Positions 6,521 to 13,525 of a DNA stretch of 13,525 bases are shown here, in pieces; the stretch's first letter is position 1, and every line of letters starts with the position of its first letter. Source of the stretch: Lysobacterales bacterium (lineage in GTDB: Bacteria > Pseudomonadota > Gammaproteobacteria > Xanthomonadales > SZUA-36); the NCBI GenBank assembly GCA_021648045.1, contig JAKITM010000060.1, positions 1 to 13,525 on the forward strand, read 5' to 3'. The translations under genes and the position numbers were made by a program. The notes under the pieces are model-generated. The model did no database searches, had not been told where the DNA came from, and worked only from the letters and a program-made list of their open reading frames with translations.

Positions 6521-8192
6521 CTGGAGTACCGGTCAGTTTAAGAATATTGCTGGTGCTTTAAGCTGGCAGGCCGAGCAACAACCCCACAGTATCGCCATCC
6601 ATTATCCGCAGGGCGGGTTTATGCAGCCGCATAAATATACCCACAAAACTTATATAGAACTGAACGAGCTAAGCAATGTATATGCCCGTGGTCTGCTCGA
6701 ATACGGGGTTGAATCGGGTACCAGAACAGCACTGATGCTTACCCCGGGGCTGGACTTTATCGCCATGTTCTTTGCCATGTTCAAAGCCGGGATTATCCCG
6801 GTGCTGGTGGATCCTGGTATTGGTATTAAACCCTTGAAGTGCTGTCTTGAGGAAGCTGCACCAAAAGCATTTATTGGCATTACCAAAGCACAATTGGCGC
6901 GCAAAGTATTGGGCTGGGCGAAACAATCCTGCCGGCAGTTTGTTACCGCAGGTCCTACCCTTGGCCTTGGTGGAATTAACCTAAAAACACTGCGAACACT
7001 GGGTAATCGTAGTTCTGGTGAAATTCTGCACTTACCAGATGCAGAAGATATGGCTGCTATTTTGTTTACTTCAGGCAGTACCGGAATACCCAAGGGCGTA
7101 GTGTATCGGCATCGACATTTTAGCGCCCAAGTGGAAATGCTAAAACAGGCTTTTAATATTAAGCCCGGCGAAGTTGGCTTGCCCACTTTCCCGCCATTTG
7201 CACTATTTGACCCCGCATTGGGTATGACCACGGTGGTGCCGCGAATGGATCCAACGCGACCGGCGAAAGCCAACCCAAAAGTATTAGTTAGAACCATCGA
7301 TGCGTTTCAGGTAAATAATATTTTCGGTTCTCCGGCATTGTTAAATACCCTGAGTCGTTACCTTGTGGATAGTAATATTGAATTAAAAAGCGTCCGCCGG
7401 GTTATTTCCGCCGGTGCCGCTGTGCCCATTCGGGTGATACGGCGGATGGAAAAAGCACTCCCGGATGACGCTGAAATACATACCCCTTATGGGGCCACAG
7501 AATGTCTCCCGGTATGCAGTATTTCAGGAAAGCAAATGACCCCTGAGATACAGGCACTATCGACTTCCGGTAACGGAATTTGTGTGGGCATGCCGGTAGC
7601 TCCTAACCGAGTAAAAATCATCGCCATAAGCGAACAAGCCTTCAGCACATTAGATCAAATCACAGAAGTTGCTGCAGGAGAGCCGGGTGAAATAATTGTC
7701 AGTGGTCCCAGTTGCACAGACCAATATTGGAAGCGCGAGCAGCAAACCACCCTAGCAAAAATTACTGATGCAGACGGCACGATATGGCATCGTATGGGTG
7801 ATGCTGGCAGCCTCGATAACACAGGTCGTTTATGGTACTACGGCAGGGTGACTCAGCGACTGGAAACCACTCAAGAAGTATTATTCGCCGATCGCTGTGA
7901 AGCCGTGTTTAATCCACACCCGGAGCTATTGCGTTCTGCTTTAGTTGGCCTCGGCGAACGCGGCAAGCAAGCGCCAGTATTGTGTGTCGAACTCAAAGGC
8001 AAGCTGAACACCGCAGCAAAGGCTCAGGTATCCGCTGATTTACTGAAAATAGCGCAGGCAAATTCGATGACACAAAGCATCCAAAAAGTCCTCTTTCATA
8101 AAGGATTCCCAGTTGATATTCGGCATAATTCTAAAATCAATCGCGAACAACTGGCAGTATGGGCGACTGGGAAAATAGGGGGCAAAGTTTGA
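6510..8192 (+). CDS. oleC: OleC, ATP-dependent beta-lactone synthetase
   Basis: Activates a 2-alkyl-3-hydroxyacid with ATP and closes it to a cis-beta-lactone. The 560-residue protein belongs to the acyl-adenylate (ANL) superfamily: phosphate-binding loop ILFTSGSTGIPKG (184-196), A5 motif YGATE (327-331), A7 MGDAG (429-433), hinge-region GRVTQRLET (445-453) and the C-terminal A10 lysine K543 in RHNSKINREQL. The GTG start lies inside the end of oleB (11-bp overlap) and has no evident ribosome-binding site, so it probably depends on ribosomes terminating at oleB. The reading frame is complete. It could be mis-annotated as fatty-acyl-CoA or AMP-dependent ligase, but context and the OleC-type C-terminus fit beta-lactone formation. 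Confidence 0.95.
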   Translation: MSTDWSTGQFKNIAGALSWQAEQQPHSIAIHYPQGGFMQPHKYTHKTYIELNELSNVYARGLLEYGVESGTRTALMLTPGLDFIAMFFAMFKAGIIPVLVDPGIGIKPLKCCLEEAAPKAFIGITKAQLARKVLGWAKQSCRQFVTAGPTLGLGGINLKTLRTLGNRSSGEILHLPDAEDMAAILFTSGSTGIPKGVVYRHRHFSAQVEMLKQAFNIKPGEVGLPTFPPFALFDPALGMTTVVPRMDPTRPAKANPKVLVRTIDAFQVNNIFGSPALLNTLSRYLVDSNIELKSVRRVISAGAAVPIRVIRRMEKALPDDAEIHTPYGATECLPVCSISGKQMTPEIQALSTSGNGICVGMPVAPNRVKIIAISEQAFSTLDQITEVAAGEPGEIIVSGPSCTDQYWKREQQTTLAKITDADGTIWHRMGDAGSLDNTGRLWYYGRVTQRLETTQEVLFADRCEAVFNPHPELLRSALVGLGERGKQAPVLCVELKGKLNTAAKAQVSADLLKIAQANSMTQSIQKVLFHKGFPVDIRHNSKINREQLAVWATGKIGGKV

Positions 8193-9166
8193 AGGTTTTA
8201 GTCACAGGCGGTGGTGGGTTTCTCGGTAGTGCGATTTGTCGCCAACTACTGAAAATCGGTGTTGCTGTTGTTGCCTACCAGCGCAGACCCGCAGATGATT
8301 TGCGCGCAGCAGGTGCTGATGTAGTCCAGGGTGATATTACTGACTTATCCCAATTAATAGGAGCGGCACAAGGTTGCGATGCTGTGATTCATACAGCTGG
8401 CAAGGCCGGTATATGGGGAGACCCCGCTGAATACCACAAAATTAATGTCCTCGGCACACAAAATGTCATCAGGCTTTGTCGTCAGCTTTCAATTCCAAAC
8501 CTTGTACACACCAGCTCACCCAGCGTGGTTCACAGTGGTGGTGATATTGAAAATGGGGATGAATCAATACCGCTGGCAAAGCACTTCCTATCGGCATACC
8601 CTAAGAGCAAGGCCGAGGCTGAAAAAATAGTACTGGCGGAAAATGGAAATGGCTTACAAGCGGTAGCACTAAGACCGCATTTGATCTGGGGTCCAGATGA
8701 TCCTCACATTTTGCCCCGATTAATGAAAAAAGTCAGGCGAGGTAAGCTGTCTTTACCCGCACCTGAAAAAATCATTGATACCATTTTTGTCGAAAATGCC
8801 GCACAGGCGCATGTGATGGCTTTGCAAGAACTGCAAGGTCAGGCGAATTGTGCTGGTAAGCCTTATTTCATCACCAACAATGAACCCTTGCCACAGGGCG
8901 AGATTATTCAAAGTTTACTGGCTGCCGTTGGCATTAAAGCTGAAATTCGTGCGGTACCAGCGAGTCTTGCAAGGGTAGCGGGGGCAGTTTGTGAACAGAC
9001 CTGGCGGCTTTTATCTTTATCTGGCGAGCCCCCGCTTACCCGGTTTTCAGTCGAACAGTTAAGTACCGCCCATTGGTTTGATACTAGCGCTGCAGCGCGG
9101 GATTTTGGCTACCAGCCTAAGATATCCATCGCGAATGGACTAATCAAACTCAAAGATTCAGTGTAA
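8189..9166 (+). CDS. oleD: OleD, NADPH-dependent 2-alkyl-3-ketoacid reductase
   Basis: Reduces the 2-alkyl-3-ketoacid from OleA to the hydroxyacid used by OleC. It is an extended short-chain dehydrogenase with the N-terminal Rossmann motif VTGGGGFLG (GxxGxxG, about residues 5-13), VHTSSPSVV with the catalytic serine near 109, and YPKSK with Y137 and K141. I chose TTG 8189 because it gives the standard start MKVLVTGG, has AGGGGG (8177-8182) six bases before it, and overlaps the oleC stop as TTGA. The alternative ATG 8159 adds ten residues but has no ribosome-binding site. It is the last gene of the operon; a hairpin plus T-run follows. Homologues are often labelled 3-beta-hydroxysteroid dehydrogenase. 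Confidence 0.93.
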   Translation: MKVLVTGGGGFLGSAICRQLLKIGVAVVAYQRRPADDLRAAGADVVQGDITDLSQLIGAAQGCDAVIHTAGKAGIWGDPAEYHKINVLGTQNVIRLCRQLSIPNLVHTSSPSVVHSGGDIENGDESIPLAKHFLSAYPKSKAEAEKIVLAENGNGLQAVALRPHLIWGPDDPHILPRLMKKVRRGKLSLPAPEKIIDTIFVENAAQAHVMALQELQGQANCAGKPYFITNNEPLPQGEIIQSLLAAVGIKAEIRAVPASLARVAGAVCEQTWRLLSLSGEPPLTRFSVEQLSTAHWFDTSAAARDFGYQPKISIANGLIKLKDSV

Positions 9167-9170
9167 CTGT

Positions 9171-9205
9171 CACCAATAGGCTGGTGCTCTGGTATAGGTG
9201 TTTTT
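9171..9205 (+). terminator. Possible terminator of the ole operon
   Basis: Starting four bases after the oleD stop, CACCA (9171-9175) can pair with TGGTG (9182-9186). Alternatively CACC-a-ATA pairs with TAT-a-GGTG (9191-9200) around a 14-base loop, directly followed by TTTTT (9201-9205). The stem is imperfect, so this is only a moderate candidate, but its position is right. Confidence 0.45.
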
Positions 9206-9317
9206 ATTCTCTAATAAGCGGTATTAGCCACTATATCGGCATTTTAGTTCTAGTGTTTTCCAATTAACAAATGAGGCTGGAACAGGTGGTATGATTGACT
9301 CAAGTATAAGAAATGCT

Positions 9318-9354
9318 AATGTCATTCACTATTGATTGGTTTAGTGAAAACATT
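9318..9354. other. Extended imperfect hairpin of unknown role
   Basis: TTCACTA (9325-9331) pairs perfectly with TAGTGAA (9342-9348) around a 10-base loop. Beyond a small internal loop (TCA/AA), AATG (9318-9321) pairs with CATT (9351-9354), giving 11 pairs in all. There is no T-run after it. It could be an operator dyad or a structured RNA element. Confidence 0.5.
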
Positions 9355-9441
9355 CTGAAGAAAATAGAGACGTAGAAAGATTGGGTTTTGTTGGGTTTTT
9401 TTACCAACTCGTTATGTAACTGAATATCTATTTGCTAAATT

Positions 9442-9447
9442 TATAAT
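9442..9447 (+). promoter_or_regulatory. -10 element for the SIMPL-domain gene
   Basis: A perfect TATAAT 21 bases before ATG 9468. The best -35 partner, CTGAAT (9420-9425) at 16-bp spacing, matches only three of six bases, so an activator may be needed. The leader would be very short, with the AGG (9457-9459) ribosome-binding site just inside it. Confidence 0.45.
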
Positions 9448-9467
9448 GCTTTGAACAGGTTTGTAAT

Positions 9468-10193
9468 ATGAAAAATGAAAACTCTTTAGGTCTACTTGCC
9501 CTTGGTATATTTTTAGCTGCCGGAATCGCAATCAGTGGTTATTTTATTGGGCAAACAATGTATAACGCTAAGGTTGCACTTAACACTGCTGAAGCAAAAG
9601 GTCTCGCAGAACGAAGAGTAAAGGCAGATCGAGCGAACTGGAAACTCACATTTAGTGTTACTGGGAAAAGTCGCGATGAAATCTCTTCGCTATACGAAAA
9701 ATCAGAAGAAAATCAACAGATTATCATTGGGTTGTTAAAAGAGAATGGATTTAAACAAGAAGAAATTGAAATAGGAATAATTGATTATAATTACAGGGAA
9801 TATAGAGATGATAATCAAAAACTAGTAGATCAGGAACATCAGCTGATTGGCTCAATCAGCGTGGAAACAAACAAAGTTGACCTAGTATCTAAAGCAAGGG
9901 CTAATGTAAGCAAATTAATCGCTCAAGGAATTAATATTAGTAGTGGAGAGCCAGCATATCGCTTTACAAAATTGAATGATATTAAACCTGATATGTTGCG
10001 AGAAGCGACTACAAATTCCCGTATAGCAGCTAATGAATTTGCAGCAAGTGCAGGAGTAAGTGTTGGTGGTATAAGAAATGCCCGGCAAGGCAGCTTTTAC
10101 ATTCGTGATGCTGGTGAAGAATATGGTGATACGGGAAAGATAGAGAAAGATGTTCGTGTCGTAACAACCATCACTTTTTTTCTGGTAGATTAA
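9468..10193 (+). CDS. Membrane-anchored SIMPL-domain (DUF541) protein
   Basis: The 241-residue protein starts with a short charged segment and one hydrophobic helix (about residues 8-28, LGLLALGIFLAAGIAISGYF). This is probably an uncleaved anchor leaving the rest in the periplasm. The remainder fits the SIMPL/DUF541 family: the early segment AEAKGLAERRVKADRANWKLTFSV, a SIxVxTxxVDLVSKAR-type middle strand, and a C-terminal RxATxNSRxAANEFAxxAGVxVGGIRNARQG followed by EKDVRVVTTITFFL. Family members (YggE-like, COG2859) are implicated in oxidative-stress or envelope phenotypes but lack a defined biochemical activity. It has its own -10 and no operon partner. A link to olefin-containing membranes is possible but unsupported. 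Confidence 0.85.
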   Translation: MKNENSLGLLALGIFLAAGIAISGYFIGQTMYNAKVALNTAEAKGLAERRVKADRANWKLTFSVTGKSRDEISSLYEKSEENQQIIIGLLKENGFKQEEIEIGIIDYNYREYRDDNQKLVDQEHQLIGSISVETNKVDLVSKARANVSKLIAQGINISSGEPAYRFTKLNDIKPDMLREATTNSRIAANEFAASAGVSVGGIRNARQGSFYIRDAGEEYGDTGKIEKDVRVVTTITFFLVD

Positions 10194-10220
10194 CTACCTA
10201 TAGGCATTGTTGGCGTTAGA

Positions 10221-10237
10221 CTTGGGTACCACTCAAG
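10221..10237. other. 7-bp hairpin in the gap after the SIMPL-domain gene
   Basis: CTTGGGT-ACC-ACTCAAG forms seven pairs (one G-T wobble) with a 3-base loop, 28 bases after the stop codon at 10193. It has no T-run, so it is at best a weak terminator or 3'-end stabiliser in the 91-bp gap between converging genes. Confidence 0.35.
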
Positions 10238-10284
10238 AAATGCTGGCCGCTAAAAAATTGAAGAAATGACTTTACAGTAAAACC

Positions 10285-12144
10285 TCACTTAATATCTATG
10301 TCGGGATAAGGTGATTTCAAATCTAGATTCACAGGCTTACCCGCAATATGTATTTCCTTATCTGAAACCTGTACATCATCGCCATCTAGAACACCATGAT
10401 CGAATTTATAGACTGGGCTTTCGGTGCCGGAAATCATGCGTTCATCATAGGCGTGTTGTTGTTCACGAACGGATTCGTTGGTTTTTTCCCATGCCTTCCA
10501 GTCACTGGCAGAATAGCGTTGCTGCAGCATGTTTTTTACAATCGAGGGACTAAGTAAGGCGGCGGAAGCATTGTTGCCACCAAAGCCTTTCGAGTTGAGA
10601 ACACTATAGTGAAGTTCATTCGGATCAATCTGTTGATGATCTGGGCTGATGATAAGTTTATCGTGGCTAATATCAGCGGCGACTCCATTTATCGAATGAA
10701 TACCGGGAATCCAGCCATGCTGCCAAATTCCCAGTGTTGTGGTTAATTGGTCCCCAGAGGCTGACCCAAGGGAGTGACCGAGATAACTCTTAATGGCTGC
10801 AATCGGCCAAGCTTCAATACCGAAGGCTTTTGCGGTTTCATTTAATATATGTGCTTCTGTTACCCGGTTTTGTGGGGTGCCGGTGCCGTGAGCTTGAACC
10901 ATGCCATTGTTGCGAATAGCCTTCTCACCAAGAATGGCCCGAGCTGAAGCTACAGACTTGGCCATAGTAATGTAATTCCCAATCCCCGGGCCGGCGATGG
11001 ATTTCTTAAATCCATCGGCGTTAATAAACACATCCAGCGGTGCGGCAAACATCGTTGCACCCAACTCCATCGCCAGTTGGTCATCAAACAACACCACCAT
11101 CTGTGAGGATTCAGCCACAGTAAATCCGCAATTTTCAGCGAATGGCCTGCAGGCACGCCGATAGTCTGGTTGTTGATCTTGAGATAAACCATCTAATTGA
11201 CGCAAGCCCCTGTCGCTGGCCAGTGCACCCATAGCATGATATCCATCCATAACCTCCGGGTTAATCGGGGTTTCGGTAGAACCGATAAATGCCATCCGGC
11301 TGCGGCCGCTACGAATGTCTTCAATGCCGTGACGCAAATTATAGAGAAATGAAGCACAAGCCCCGAGGCTGGCGCCAGTAGACCCCATGGTGCCAAGCAC
11401 ATAGGCGTTAATAAAATCCGCTGGCATTTCTGCCAAGCCAAGCGGGCAGTTTTTAGCGCTAACTTTACGACCGTTATAACGCGCCTTTAGCATACCGCCG
11501 GTACCGGCATTATCAAGTTGCCCCATAGCGCTGCCGGCATAAACACTGACTTCATCCACCGAAATTCGTGAGAGAATTGTGTCGAAATCAATACCGATGC
11601 TGCCGAGTGCATCCGATGCCGCATACACCATCATTTGCAGCCCACGGGGATGGCTGCGCGAAGGGTAGAGTTTGCCCGGATCGAAACCTGTAGGTAGTTG
11701 ACCTGCGGCTTTAACTTCAAATTCACGGATGGTTGGCAGCAGAAAATTCTGCTCGCCGGTAATCTGGACATTTACATGGCTTTCTGAAACCTGACTAACC
11801 TGCCAGTTTTCAGGTATATTTTCGGGTAGGTTCTGCTTTTTCAGCATAAAACTAATGGCTTTACCGTTACTACTGGTGGCAAAGCGTTTGTTCCAAGGTA
11901 CGGCATCAACATCGAAATGGTTAGATTCAATTCGTCGAATCAGACTGTGATCGAGAAGGTGTTGAGTATCAGTTGTGGCATAGTCCACACCCATCAAGCG
12001 AGCCAGCGCACTCAAGCTGCGTTCCCGAGTTGATGGAGGTAGAACAGAATGCACCATACGATTGTAGGCATGGTGACCTGAAGCCCGGCCCGCCGGGTTA
12101 ATGCCGCCGAAACCGACAATTACGGGTAGTCTCTGAATGCTCAT
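10285..12144 (-). CDS. fabY: FabY-like beta-ketoacyl-ACP synthase
   Basis: A 619-residue ketoacyl synthase whose N-terminus (RLPVIVGFGGINPAGRASG) and length match FabY of Pseudomonas aeruginosa, about 630 residues, the enzyme that starts fatty-acid synthesis by condensing acetyl-CoA with malonyl-ACP. The Cys-His-His triad is visible: C263 in GASLGACASFLYNLRHG, H419 in VQAHGTGTPQNRV and H457 in KSYLGHSLGSASGD. An N-terminal segment of roughly 160 residues and a C-terminal tail of about 100 exceed the plain FabF/FabB core, as in FabY. It has no signal peptide and is cytoplasmic. The start at 12144 has AGGCGA about 10 bases upstream. It is divergent from a GlxA-type regulator and close to oleABCD, whose substrates come from fatty-acid synthesis. 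It is not itself an ole gene. Substrate preference is inferred by homology. Confidence 0.87.
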   Translation of the reverse strand: MSIQRLPVIVGFGGINPAGRASGHHAYNRMVHSVLPPSTRERSLSALARLMGVDYATTDTQHLLDHSLIRRIESNHFDVDAVPWNKRFATSSNGKAISFMLKKQNLPENIPENWQVSQVSESHVNVQITGEQNFLLPTIREFEVKAAGQLPTGFDPGKLYPSRSHPRGLQMMVYAASDALGSIGIDFDTILSRISVDEVSVYAGSAMGQLDNAGTGGMLKARYNGRKVSAKNCPLGLAEMPADFINAYVLGTMGSTGASLGACASFLYNLRHGIEDIRSGRSRMAFIGSTETPINPEVMDGYHAMGALASDRGLRQLDGLSQDQQPDYRRACRPFAENCGFTVAESSQMVVLFDDQLAMELGATMFAAPLDVFINADGFKKSIAGPGIGNYITMAKSVASARAILGEKAIRNNGMVQAHGTGTPQNRVTEAHILNETAKAFGIEAWPIAAIKSYLGHSLGSASGDQLTTTLGIWQHGWIPGIHSINGVAADISHDKLIISPDHQQIDPNELHYSVLNSKGFGGNNASAALLSPSIVKNMLQQRYSASDWKAWEKTNESVREQQHAYDERMISGTESPVYKFDHGVLDGDDVQVSDKEIHIAGKPVNLDLKSPYPDIDIK

Positions 12145-12210
12145 TTTATCTTCGCCTGATGGTGAGGGTATAGTCTAGTCTGGGATAATCAAAAACGAAT
12201 AGGACATAAA

Positions 12211-12236
12211 AGACAATAAATATGTTATTTTAGACA
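12211..12236. promoter_or_regulatory. Possible regulator-binding repeats between fabY and the AraC-family gene
   Basis: AGACA occurs at 12211-12215 and again at 12232-12236, exactly 21 bp (two helical turns) apart, with a related GGACA at 12202-12206. Between them AATAA (12215-12219) and TTATT (12225-12229) form a small dyad. Paired direct repeats at about 21 bp are typical of AraC-family sites, and this one sits in a 129-bp divergent promoter region. Motifs are short, so chance is not excluded. Confidence 0.3.
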
Positions 12237-12273
12237 TCTGTTTGAATAATTGACTCACTGATAGGAAGCCGCT

Positions 12274-13281
12274 ATGCGAACTGTTGCCGCAGTAATCTAT
12301 CCGGGTGCATTGGCCACCAGCATCACCTTGCCGATGGAAATTCTCCAAGCTGCCAGTCAGATGGCGGCGGCGGAAAAACACAGCGCACAAGCGCAGGTGC
12401 GTTTTATCCTTACCGCGTCCTCTAGTAAAGAAATAAAACTCGCCAGTGGAATTAGCTTGAAGCCGGAGATAAGGTTGGATGAGTTACCACCTCTGGATTT
12501 ATTATTGCTACCGGCTATCTGGCGGAACCCCCAACCAACGGTGAATGCCGCCAAAGAATGGCTGGGAAGTTTACGCGGTCTTGCTGTTTCTGGAACGCGT
12601 ATTTGTGGTGTCGGCACGGCCAGTTGTTTGTTGGCTGAAGCCGGGTTGCTGAATGGAAAACCAGCCACTACCCACTGGAACTACTTTCGCCAGTTTGCCA
12701 GGCGGTATCCTGCTGTTGAATTGAAATCGCGGCATTTAATCACCGAATGTGATGGGATATATTGTGTCGGCAGTGTTAATTCCATTGCCGATGTAATGGT
12801 GCATATTATTGAAGAGTGGTTTGGCAGCCGAATTTCCCGGGCAATAGAAAATCAGTTTTCACCGGAAATCCGTCTGCCTTTTCGCCGAGCCGCGTATCAA
12901 AGTGAAGTGCATAGCTCGCATCCTGATGAACTGGTTCTGGATGCCCAGCAGTGGTTGCGTGATAATCTTGATAAGCCCTTGCGGATTCCAGACCTTGCAG
13001 ATTTTGTAAAACTCAGCAGTCGCAATTTGAATCGCAGATTTAAGTCAGCAACGGGTTATAGCCCGCAGGCCTACTTGCAAAGCCAGCGTATTAGTAATGC
13101 TAAGGAATTGTTGCGTCATAGCAACCTGTCTATCAGTGAAATTGCCTGGAAAGTGGGGCTGCAGGATGCCGGCTACTTTTCCCGTTTGTTTCGTCAGCAT
13201 TGCGAAATTTCCCCGTTGCAATACCGGGAAATGGTGAGGGGTAAGCTGTTTGTTCCTGAAAGCGCTTCTAGTGTACGTTAG
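12274..13281 (+). CDS. AraC-family transcriptional regulator with DJ-1/PfpI-like sensor domain (GlxA type)
   Basis: The 335-residue protein has an N-terminal class-I-glutamine-amidotransferase-like domain (about residues 1-190) and a C-terminal AraC DNA-binding domain (about 222-322). The latter has two helix-turn-helix units: IPDLADFVKLSSRNLNRRF and ISEIAWKVGLQDAGYFSRLF, followed by SPLQYRE. The sensor part shows LLLLPAIW and the elbow region GVGTASCLLAEAGLLNGKPATTHW. By eye, the position of the enzyme nucleophile Cys is Gly114, with C118 nearby, so it is probably a ligand-sensing rather than catalytic domain, as usual in this regulator class. Start is ATG 12274 with AGGAAG (12263-12268) five bases upstream. 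It is divergent from fabY, the most likely target along with itself. The ligand is unknown. Confidence 0.93.
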   Translation: MRTVAAVIYPGALATSITLPMEILQAASQMAAAEKHSAQAQVRFILTASSSKEIKLASGISLKPEIRLDELPPLDLLLLPAIWRNPQPTVNAAKEWLGSLRGLAVSGTRICGVGTASCLLAEAGLLNGKPATTHWNYFRQFARRYPAVELKSRHLITECDGIYCVGSVNSIADVMVHIIEEWFGSRISRAIENQFSPEIRLPFRRAAYQSEVHSSHPDELVLDAQQWLRDNLDKPLRIPDLADFVKLSSRNLNRRFKSATGYSPQAYLQSQRISNAKELLRHSNLSISEIAWKVGLQDAGYFSRLFRQHCEISPLQYREMVRGKLFVPESASSVR

Positions 13282-13462
13282 AAATTAACAGGCAATCAGC
13301 GCACACTGTGTTCATAAAAAAGAAATTAGGCTGGGCTTTGCCCCGATAGAACAAATACTAACGCTTGCTGATACGCTAAGCCAGCGGTACTGCCCCGTGT
13401 AGATACTATGAAAGCCACAAAAGTCGTATCCTCTAAGATCCAAACAAAATCGGAGAAAACAA
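13282..13462 (+). ncRNA. Structured leader, possible IS110 left end with bridge RNA
   Basis: A 181-bp non-coding gap between the AraC-family gene and an IS110-like transposase start. It can form several local stems: GGGC-TTT-GCCC (13333-13343), GCTT/AAGC (13363-13366 with 13378-13381) or alternatively CGCT/AGCG (13362-13365 with 13383-13386), and GATAC/GTATC (13402-13406 with 13426-13430). In IS110-group elements the segment upstream of the transposase can encode a bridge RNA with target- and donor-binding loops. The element boundary is not visible, and I cannot confirm loop sequences because the right end is outside the window. Confidence 0.3.
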
Positions 13463-13525
13463 ATGACTCAAGTGGCTTTCAAACAAGACTTTACATCAAA
13501 TGACCCTATTTTGTATATGGCATTT
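13463..13525 (+). CDS. IS110-family transposase, N-terminal fragment (cut by window edge)
   Basis: ATG 13463, with GGAG (13452-13455) seven bases upstream, opens a frame that runs to the window end: MTQVAFKQDFTSNDPILYMAF. This matches from memory the start of a gammaproteobacterial group annotated as IS110 transposases, which begin with a short FxxxFTxxDxILYMAFELSN segment. Only 21 residues are visible and no catalytic DEDD residue can be checked, so the assignment rests on this N-terminal pattern and the long non-coding leader. Confidence 0.5.
   Translation, partial: MTQVAFKQDFTSNDPILYMAF

Larger units (their letters stand above)
9206..9467. other. Non-coding leader between oleD and the SIMPL-domain gene
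   Basis: About 260 bases without a supported gene. It contains an extended hairpin (9318-9354), a tandem pair TTGGGTTTTG / TTGGGTTTTT (9381-9400), a short stem GTTGG (9390-9394) / CCAAC (9404-9408) enclosing a T-run, and a -10-like TATAAT near the next gene. It shows a low-GC, gene-free composition. No tRNA or known riboswitch is recognised. Confidence 0.5.

Noticed and set aside
6650..7297. 215-codon open frame on the minus strand inside oleC
   Set aside because: It is antisense to an intact, motif-rich oleC; its protein is low-complexity proline/serine/arginine without motifs, and no ribosome-binding site is seen. It is a shadow frame.
9381..9408. GTTGG / CCAAC stem with T-run as a terminator
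   Set aside because: The T-run is inside the loop, not after the stem, and no transcript would end there before the SIMPL-domain gene's own promoter.
10271..10281. TTTACAGTAAA palindrome as an operator
   Set aside because: Perfect but very short, AT-rich and located between converging 3' ends, where an operator is not expected; likely chance.

Overview
The window reads as a chromosomal segment of a Gammaproteobacterium, probably marine or aquatic. This is inferred from an E. coli-type class II dihydroorotase, a Pseudomonas-type FabY ketoacyl synthase, a four-gene unfused oleABCD cluster of the Shewanella/Xanthomonas type, and gammaproteobacterial RAYT and IS110-like elements. Genus cannot be assigned from the sequence alone.

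Layout. (1) Bases 1-98 hold the last 31 codons of an unidentified + strand gene. (2) Bases 105-3250 look like accessory DNA: a REP-associated-transposase-like gene (minus), a block with two 51-bp near-identical repeats, a DUF4143-type AAA+ ATPase (minus), a very AT-rich gap, and a secreted protein of unknown function whose signal-peptide codons are put out of frame by a three-copy 7-bp tandem repeat. A strong terminator closes this gene. (3) pyrC (minus) is divergent from the oleABCD operon (4570-9166, plus), the centrepiece of the window. OleA condenses two fatty acyl-CoAs, OleD reduces the beta-ketoacid, OleC closes a beta-lactone with ATP, and OleB decarboxylates it to a long-chain internal olefin. 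Catalytic residues are visible in OleA, OleB and OleD, and the adenylation-fold core motifs in OleC. (4) A membrane-anchored SIMPL-domain protein with its own promoter follows. (5) A FabY-like beta-ketoacyl synthase (minus) lies divergent from a GlxA-type AraC-family regulator (plus), so fatty-acid initiation and olefin synthesis sit side by side. (6) The right edge enters what appears to be an IS110-family element: about 180 bp of structured non-coding DNA, then the first 21 codons of its transposase. In this family such a leader can encode a bridge RNA.

The most noteworthy points are the 7-bp repeat that looks like an ON/OFF switch (or recent lesion) in the secreted-protein gene, the duplicated 51-bp unit whose three differences are all synonymous in one frame while the same DNA folds as an imperfect palindrome beside a RAYT-like gene, and the possible bridge-RNA leader. 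I see no complete undescribed multi-gene system; the ole cluster is a known pathway. No tRNA, rRNA or CRISPR array was recognised.
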